From NCBI GenBank assembly GCA_016790285.1, contig JAEUPJ010000042.1, positions 1 to 36,907 on the forward strand: 36,907 nt of DNA. The letters run 5' to 3'. Below, piece by piece: positions 32,905 to 36,907 of the stretch. A model generated the notes under the pieces. The model did no database searches. It was given only the letters and a program-made list of their open reading frames with translations, and was not told where the DNA came from. Positions within the stretch are counted from its first letter, which is position 1. Each line of letters starts with the position of its first letter. This DNA is from Roseateles sp. (lineage in GTDB: Bacteria > Pseudomonadota > Gammaproteobacteria > Burkholderiales > Burkholderiaceae_C). The position numbers were made by a program, and so were the translations under genes.

Positions 32905-34134
32905 ATGATCGACCACACGCACGACCCTGCCGCCCAGTCCTGGGTGGCCTCGGCCAATGACCCGGCCACCGACTTCCCGCTGCAGAACCTGCCGTTCTGC
33001 CGCTTCCGCCGTGCCGGCAGCCTGGAGCCCTGGCGCGTCGGCGTGGGCATCGGCGACCAGATCCTGGACTTGTCCGCCTGGGGCATCGACGACCTGAGCG
33101 CCGTGATGGCGCGTTCCAGCCTGGAGCGCCGCGCGTTGCGCCACCGCCTGTTCGACACCCTCAAGGCCGGTGCGCCCGAGGTGCCGCTCGTGCCGCAGGC
33201 CGACGCCGAGTACACGCTGCCCTGCCGCATCGGCGACTACACCGACTTCTACACCGGCATCCACCACGCCCGCGCCGTGGGCCGGCTCTTCCGCCCCGAC
33301 AACCCGCTGCTGCCCAACTACCAGTGGGTGCCCATCGGCTACCACGGCCGCAGCAGCTCCATCGTCGTCAGTGGCACGGCGCTGCGTCGGCCCAAGGGCC
33401 AGGTCAAGCCACCCGACGCCGAGGTGCCCGTGTTCAAGCCCAGCGCCCGCATCGACTGCGAGCTGGAGCTGGGCCTTTTCGTCGGCCCGGGCAACGCGCT
33501 GGGCGAGCCCTTCGGCATCGACGAGGCCGAGGAGCATGCCTTCGGCCTGACCCTGCTCAACGACTGGTCGGCCCGCGACATCCAGCCCTGGGAGTACCAG
33601 CCGCTCGGCCCCTTCCTGGCCAAGAACTTCGGCACCACCATTTCCCCGTGGATCGTCACGATGGAGGCGCTCGAGCCCTTCCGCATCCCCTTCACGCGGC
33701 CGGCCGAAGACCCGCAGCCGCTGCCCTACCTCGACTCGCCGACGCACCGCGCGAACGCGGCGTTCGACATCGCGCTGGAGGTGTGGATGAAGACGCCCGC
33801 CATGGCTGCGCCCGCGCGCATCTCGCGCTCCAACCTGCGGCATGCGTACTGGACGCTCGCGCAGATGCTCACCCACCACGCCAGCAACGGCTGCAACCTG
33901 CAGCCCGGCGACCTGCTGGGCACCGGCACCATCAGCGGCCCGGCGCCCGAGGAAGCCGGCTCGCTGCTGGAACTCACGTCCGGCGGGAAGCAGCCCATCA
34001 CGCTGCCCGGCGGCGAGACGCGCACCTTCCTGATGGATGGGGACGAGCTCGGCCTGCGGGCCTACGCCGAGAAGCCGGGGTTCCGGCGCATCGGCTTCGG
34101 CGCCTGCGACGGCGCCATCCTGCCCGCGCGCTGA
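32905..34134 (+). CDS. fahA: Fumarylacetoacetase
   Basis: FahA hydrolyses fumarylacetoacetate to fumarate and acetoacetate, the last step of the homogentisate route. The 409-residue protein shows DYTDFYTGIHHARAVG, the catalytic YHGRSSSIVVSG segment, CELELGLFVG and LLNDWSARDIQPWEYQPLGPFLAKNF, carrying the metal-binding Asp and Glu residues. The ATG at 32905 gives the family N-terminus; an upstream extension would run through the inverted-repeat element. No good ribosome site is seen. It converges with the HD-GYP gene, with a nine-nt gap. Confidence 0.96.
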   Translation: MIDHTHDPAAQSWVASANDPATDFPLQNLPFCRFRRAGSLEPWRVGVGIGDQILDLSAWGIDDLSAVMARSSLERRALRHRLFDTLKAGAPEVPLVPQADAEYTLPCRIGDYTDFYTGIHHARAVGRLFRPDNPLLPNYQWVPIGYHGRSSSIVVSGTALRRPKGQVKPPDAEVPVFKPSARIDCELELGLFVGPGNALGEPFGIDEAEEHAFGLTLLNDWSARDIQPWEYQPLGPFLAKNFGTTISPWIVTMEALEPFRIPFTRPAEDPQPLPYLDSPTHRANAAFDIALEVWMKTPAMAAPARISRSNLRHAYWTLAQMLTHHASNGCNLQPGDLLGTGTISGPAPEEAGSLLELTSGGKQPITLPGGETRTFLMDGDELGLRAYAEKPGFRRIGFGACDGAILPAR

Positions 34135-34143
34135 GCGCTCCTC

Positions 34144-35400
34144 TCAGGCCGCCAGCGGCATCGGCACGGACACCTCGAAGTCGCGGCACAGCGCCGTCGC
34201 TTCGCCAGGCGGCAGCTGGCTGGCGCGCCAGTGCAGCTCATACGCCAGCTCGCTCAGCCGCGTGTCCAGTTCGGCCGCGATGATGTCGAGTTCGGTGGCC
34301 TCGGCGGGCGTCAGGCCGTCGTCATCGAGCGCGTCGGCGAGGCCGGTGCTCGCCATGGCCTGGTGCACGCCCAGCAGGCGCTGCTCCAACCGTTGCATCA
34401 AGGCCTGCACGCGGGCATCCGTGGTGCGGCAGGCCCAACGGGCCTGGAATTCACACTGGGCCGACAGCCGCTCGCGCAGGGCGTGGATCCGCGGGCGGGG
34501 ATCGTGCCCCGCGTCGGCGGGCGGGGCCCCGGCCGCCTCGCGGCAGCAGCGCCCGACCCAGTCCAGCAGTGCGCGGTCGAACTGGGTGTGCATCAGCTTC
34601 AGGCGCACGCGCGCCTGGCTGCCGGCGCCGTCCCCGGCTTCCAGGAGCTCCATCATCAGTTCGGCCATGGCCAGCACCTGGCCGGTGCCTGACCAATGCC
34701 CAGCGCCGACGCCTGCAGGAAATCCCAGGCCATCCAGCCGTTCGTGGTGCTCCAGCACGGCCTGCGCGATCTTGGCGCTGCCCCCCGGCAGCTCCCGCAG
34801 CAGCCCGGCTGCAATGACCGGGTGCGCCACGACATGGCGCCACTGCTGCGGCGTGAGCCGTGCCGGCGTTGCGAGGATGGCCGGGTCGATGTAGAGCTCG
34901 CCGATGTCGTGCATGAGCCCGGCCACCAGCACCGGCCCGAGCGGCCGGTCCGCGTGCAGGGTGGTGGTGAGGGCGCCCGCGATCAGGCTCACGCCGACGG
35001 CGTGCATCAGCTTGGCGGTGCCGCTGTCCGCGTACACCGTCAGCAGCGTGTCCAGGGGCGCGCTCAGGCGCAGGTCCCGAAAGCCGGCCAGCACCGCCGC
35101 TGCCTGCTCGGGCCGGCACAGGCTGGCGAGCAGGGCGTGTTCGTTCATCAGCCGGTCGGCAATCGCGTCCATCGGCCGGGCCGAAACGCCCGCCACGATG
35201 CGCGTGCAGGCCTCCAGCGGTTTGCGCAGCTTGTGCTGCAGCAGGCGCTCGCGCATGCGGGCGTCGATGGCCGCGCCCTTGGCCACGAGCTTCACGCCGT
35301 TGCCGCAGACGATGTCCTCCGTCGCCTCGATGCCGCGGGCCTGGCCGGCTTCCACGAGACGGTCGAGAAAGTGCGCATTGACCTCGAGTCTTTCGCTCAT
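34144..35400 (-). CDS. HD-GYP-like domain signalling protein
   Basis: The 418-residue protein has a predicted c-di-GMP phosphodiesterase-type HD-GYP domain (about 120-290): LMHDIGELYID, HPVIAAGLL and LEHHERLDGLGFPAG. The signature is altered: HDIGE instead of HDxGK and GFP instead of GYP. The N-terminal 100 residues resemble the DUF3391-like leader found before many HD-GYP domains only loosely, and the C-terminal 120 residues are helical and unrecognised. The ATG at 35400 follows a GGGAGAG ribosome site; the open frame extends further upstream without support. Activity cannot be asserted from sequence. Confidence 0.8.
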   Translation of the reverse strand: MSERLEVNAHFLDRLVEAGQARGIEATEDIVCGNGVKLVAKGAAIDARMRERLLQHKLRKPLEACTRIVAGVSARPMDAIADRLMNEHALLASLCRPEQAAAVLAGFRDLRLSAPLDTLLTVYADSGTAKLMHAVGVSLIAGALTTTLHADRPLGPVLVAGLMHDIGELYIDPAILATPARLTPQQWRHVVAHPVIAAGLLRELPGGSAKIAQAVLEHHERLDGLGFPAGVGAGHWSGTGQVLAMAELMMELLEAGDGAGSQARVRLKLMHTQFDRALLDWVGRCCREAAGAPPADAGHDPRPRIHALRERLSAQCEFQARWACRTTDARVQALMQRLEQRLLGVHQAMASTGLADALDDDGLTPAEATELDIIAAELDTRLSELAYELHWRASQLPPGEATALCRDFEVSVPMPLAA

Positions 35401-35901
35401 CTTGTGCTCTCCCTGAGCCGGCGGTGCCGGTGATGCGGCCGGTCGTTGCCGCACCAGCGCATCATCATCAAAGGTGTTAGCAACAGGTGACCCCGCGCGT
35501 GCGGTCCGGCGCGACTTGCGTGACACAAGACACAGTCGACTCGCCGTTATGAGCGGGAACGAGCGCCGCCCGCCGGTGGCAGGGCGGCCCTGGACGTGTG
35601 GCGGGGCGGGCACTTCGCGCAGCTTCCCCGCGCCCTCCGCGCCCTCCGCGGGGCACGCTGGTGACCCACTCCCGAGCCTTCGCCTGAGTCAATCCGGGGC
35701 GTGGCCGGCCCGTTTCTGTGCGGAGCCCTGTGCGGCGGTGCGCCGCTGGTGCGCTGCGCACCGCTTCGGGGCTGTAACTCGCCACAACCGTGCGGCGCCT
35801 GGGGGTTTCGCCGGGTGTGACGAAGTGCACACCCCTGGCACGGCCCTTGCGCTGATCCCCTCGGCTACCTCAACCCTCACATCCAACCCGGAGGATTCAC
35901 G
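35401..35901. other. 500-nt intergenic region between the HD-GYP gene and urtA
   Basis: No gene is supported. It holds the divergent control regions of the two flanking genes. Two adjacent 15-bp perfect palindromes lie at 35732-35746 (GCGGCG-GTG-CGCCGC) and 35748-35762 (GGTGCG-CTG-CGCACC). Overlapping the second is a weak NtrC-like match GCAC-N7-GGGC (35758-35772). A duplicated CGCCCTCCG lies at about 35630-35649. The sigma-54 promoter follows at 35835-35851. Confidence 0.65.
35835..35851 (+). promoter_or_regulatory. Sigma-54 promoter of urtA
   Basis: CTGGCACGGCCCTTGCG matches the consensus YTGGCACGRNNNTTGCW at all defined positions except the last. Predicted start is near 35862, about 40 nt before the urtA ATG. 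It is the closest consensus match of the three sigma-54 promoters in the window. Confidence 0.9.
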
Positions 35902-36907
35902 ATGCTTCGCCGTTCCGCTCTTGCCCTGGCCGTGGGCGCCAGCCTGTTCGCTCCCGCCGCCTTTGCCGCCGACACCATCAAGGTGGGTGTGCTGCACTCC
36001 CTGTCGGGCACCATGGCCATCTCGGAGACCGTGCTCAAGGACACGGTCCTGATGGCCATCGACGAGATCAACGCCAAGGGCGGCCTGCTGGGCAAGAAGC
36101 TCGAGCCGGTTGTCGTGGACCCGGCCTCCAACTGGCCGCTGTTCGCCGAGAAGGCCAAGCAGCTCATCTCGCAGGACAAGGTCGCCGTCGTGTTCGGTTG
36201 CTGGACGTCGGTCAGCCGCAAGTCGGTGCTGCCGGTGTTCGAGCAGACCAACTCGCTGCTGTTCTACCCCGTGCAGTACGAGGGCGAAGAGCTGAGCAAG
36301 AACGTGTTCTACACCGGCGCCGCGCCCAACCAGCAGGCCATCCCCGCTGTCGAATACCTGATGAGCAAGGACGGCGGCGGCGCCAAGCGCTTCGTGCTGC
36401 TGGGCACCGACTACGTCTACCCGCGCACCACCAACAAGATCCTGCGTGCCTTCCTGAAGAGCAAGGGCATCCCCGAGGCCGACATCATGGAGGACTACAC
36501 CCCCTTCGGCCACGCGGACTACCAGAGCATCATCGCCAAGATCAAGAAGTTCGCCTCCGAAGGCAAGAAGACCGCCGTCATCTCGACCATCAACGGCGAC
36601 TCCAACGTGCCGTTCTACAAGGAACTGGGCAACCAGGGCCTGAAGGCGACCGACGTGCCGGTCGTGGCCTTCTCGGTGGGCGAGGAGGAACTGCGCGGCG
36701 TCGACACCAAGCCGCTGCAGGGCCACCTGGCCGCCTGGAACTACTTCATGTCGATCAAGGCGCCCGCCAACGACGCCTTCATCAAGAAGTGGAGCGACTA
36801 CGCCAAGGCCAAGGGCATCGCCGGCCACAAGGACAAGCCGCTCACCAACGACCCGATGGAGGCCACCTACATCGGCATCATGATGTGGAAGCAGGCGGTC
36901 GAGAAGG
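35902..36907 (+). CDS. urtA: Urea ABC transporter substrate-binding protein (5' part)
   Basis: At least 335 codons are present; the 3' end is beyond the window. A signal peptide (MLRRSALALAVGASLFAPAAFA) leads to the mature start ADTIKVGVLHSLSGTMAISET. Further segments such as GCWTSVSRKSVLPVFE, LLFYPVQYEGEE, LGTDYVYPRTTN and NDPMEATYIGI are characteristic of UrtA/FmdD-type periplasmic binding proteins for urea or short amides. GGAGGA at 35890-35895 supports the ATG. The sigma-54 promoter just upstream agrees with nitrogen-limited expression. The remaining urt genes are expected downstream. Confidence 0.93.
   Translation, partial: MLRRSALALAVGASLFAPAAFAADTIKVGVLHSLSGTMAISETVLKDTVLMAIDEINAKGGLLGKKLEPVVVDPASNWPLFAEKAKQLISQDKVAVVFGCWTSVSRKSVLPVFEQTNSLLFYPVQYEGEELSKNVFYTGAAPNQQAIPAVEYLMSKDGGGAKRFVLLGTDYVYPRTTNKILRAFLKSKGIPEADIMEDYTPFGHADYQSIIAKIKKFASEGKKTAVISTINGDSNVPFYKELGNQGLKATDVPVVAFSVGEEELRGVDTKPLQGHLAAWNYFMSIKAPANDAFIKKWSDYAKAKGIAGHKDKPLTNDPMEATYIGIMMWKQAVEK

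Overview
The window is a GC-rich chromosomal segment from a betaproteobacterium. Gene content and order (glnA-ntrBC, nirBD, a LivKHMGF-type transporter next to an acyl-CoA ligase, an IclR-MBL-flavin monooxygenase-hmgA-fahA cluster, urtA) point to the order Burkholderiales, probably the Rubrivivax/Leptothrix/Roseateles-like lineage. The family-level placement is inference. No rRNA, tRNA, phage, integrase, transposase or CRISPR array was seen. Genes are closely packed, with many 1-8 nt start/stop overlaps.

Layout. 1-5340: the 3' end of a CinA/MoaB-like gene, then glnA, a small secreted protein gene, ntrB and ntrC. 5398-8593: nirBD on the minus strand behind a long regulated leader. 8594-13595: an MBL-fold hydrolase, peptide deformylase (TTG start), a secreted FecR/YxGRW protein with a 9-copy pentapeptide repeat, a TesA-type esterase, and an orphan LolD/YbbA-like ATPase. 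13753-17446: a minus-strand run of selO, msrB, yciB and bolA, a terminator, then a parvulin-type PPIase. 17580-24589: acyl-CoA ligase followed by a five-gene branched-chain-type ABC importer. 24698-27397: a TonB-dependent receptor with an unusual AT-rich, dyad-rich upstream region. 27889-34134: IclR regulator, MBL protein, flavin monooxygenase, DUF2783 protein, homogentisate dioxygenase and fumarylacetoacetase, an aromatic (homogentisate) catabolic cluster. 34144-35400: an HD-GYP-like signalling protein. 35902-end: urtA, a urea ABC transporter binding protein, truncated by the window edge.

How it works together. The strongest theme is nitrogen control. NtrB/NtrC are encoded here, and three sigma-54 promoters with near-consensus -24/-12 boxes lie upstream of glnA (471-487), nirB (minus strand, 8477-8493) and urtA (35835-35851). 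NtrC-type dyads GCAC-N7-GTGC lie upstream of glnA and nirB. The nirB transcript also appears to carry an ANTAR (NasT/NasR-type) antitermination leader: a hairpin with an AACGAA hexaloop followed by an intrinsic terminator. Ammonium assimilation, nitrite reduction and urea uptake would thus form one local NtrC/RpoN network.

Other points for a second look: the two ATPases of the LIV-type importer have complementary motif defects that would leave one normal and one degenerate ATP site; a 29-codon ORF exactly fills the livG-livF gap with ATGA overlaps at both ends; a 124-bp inverted-repeat element sits between hmgA and fahA; and a dispersed GC-rich palindrome occurs twice in opposite orientation.
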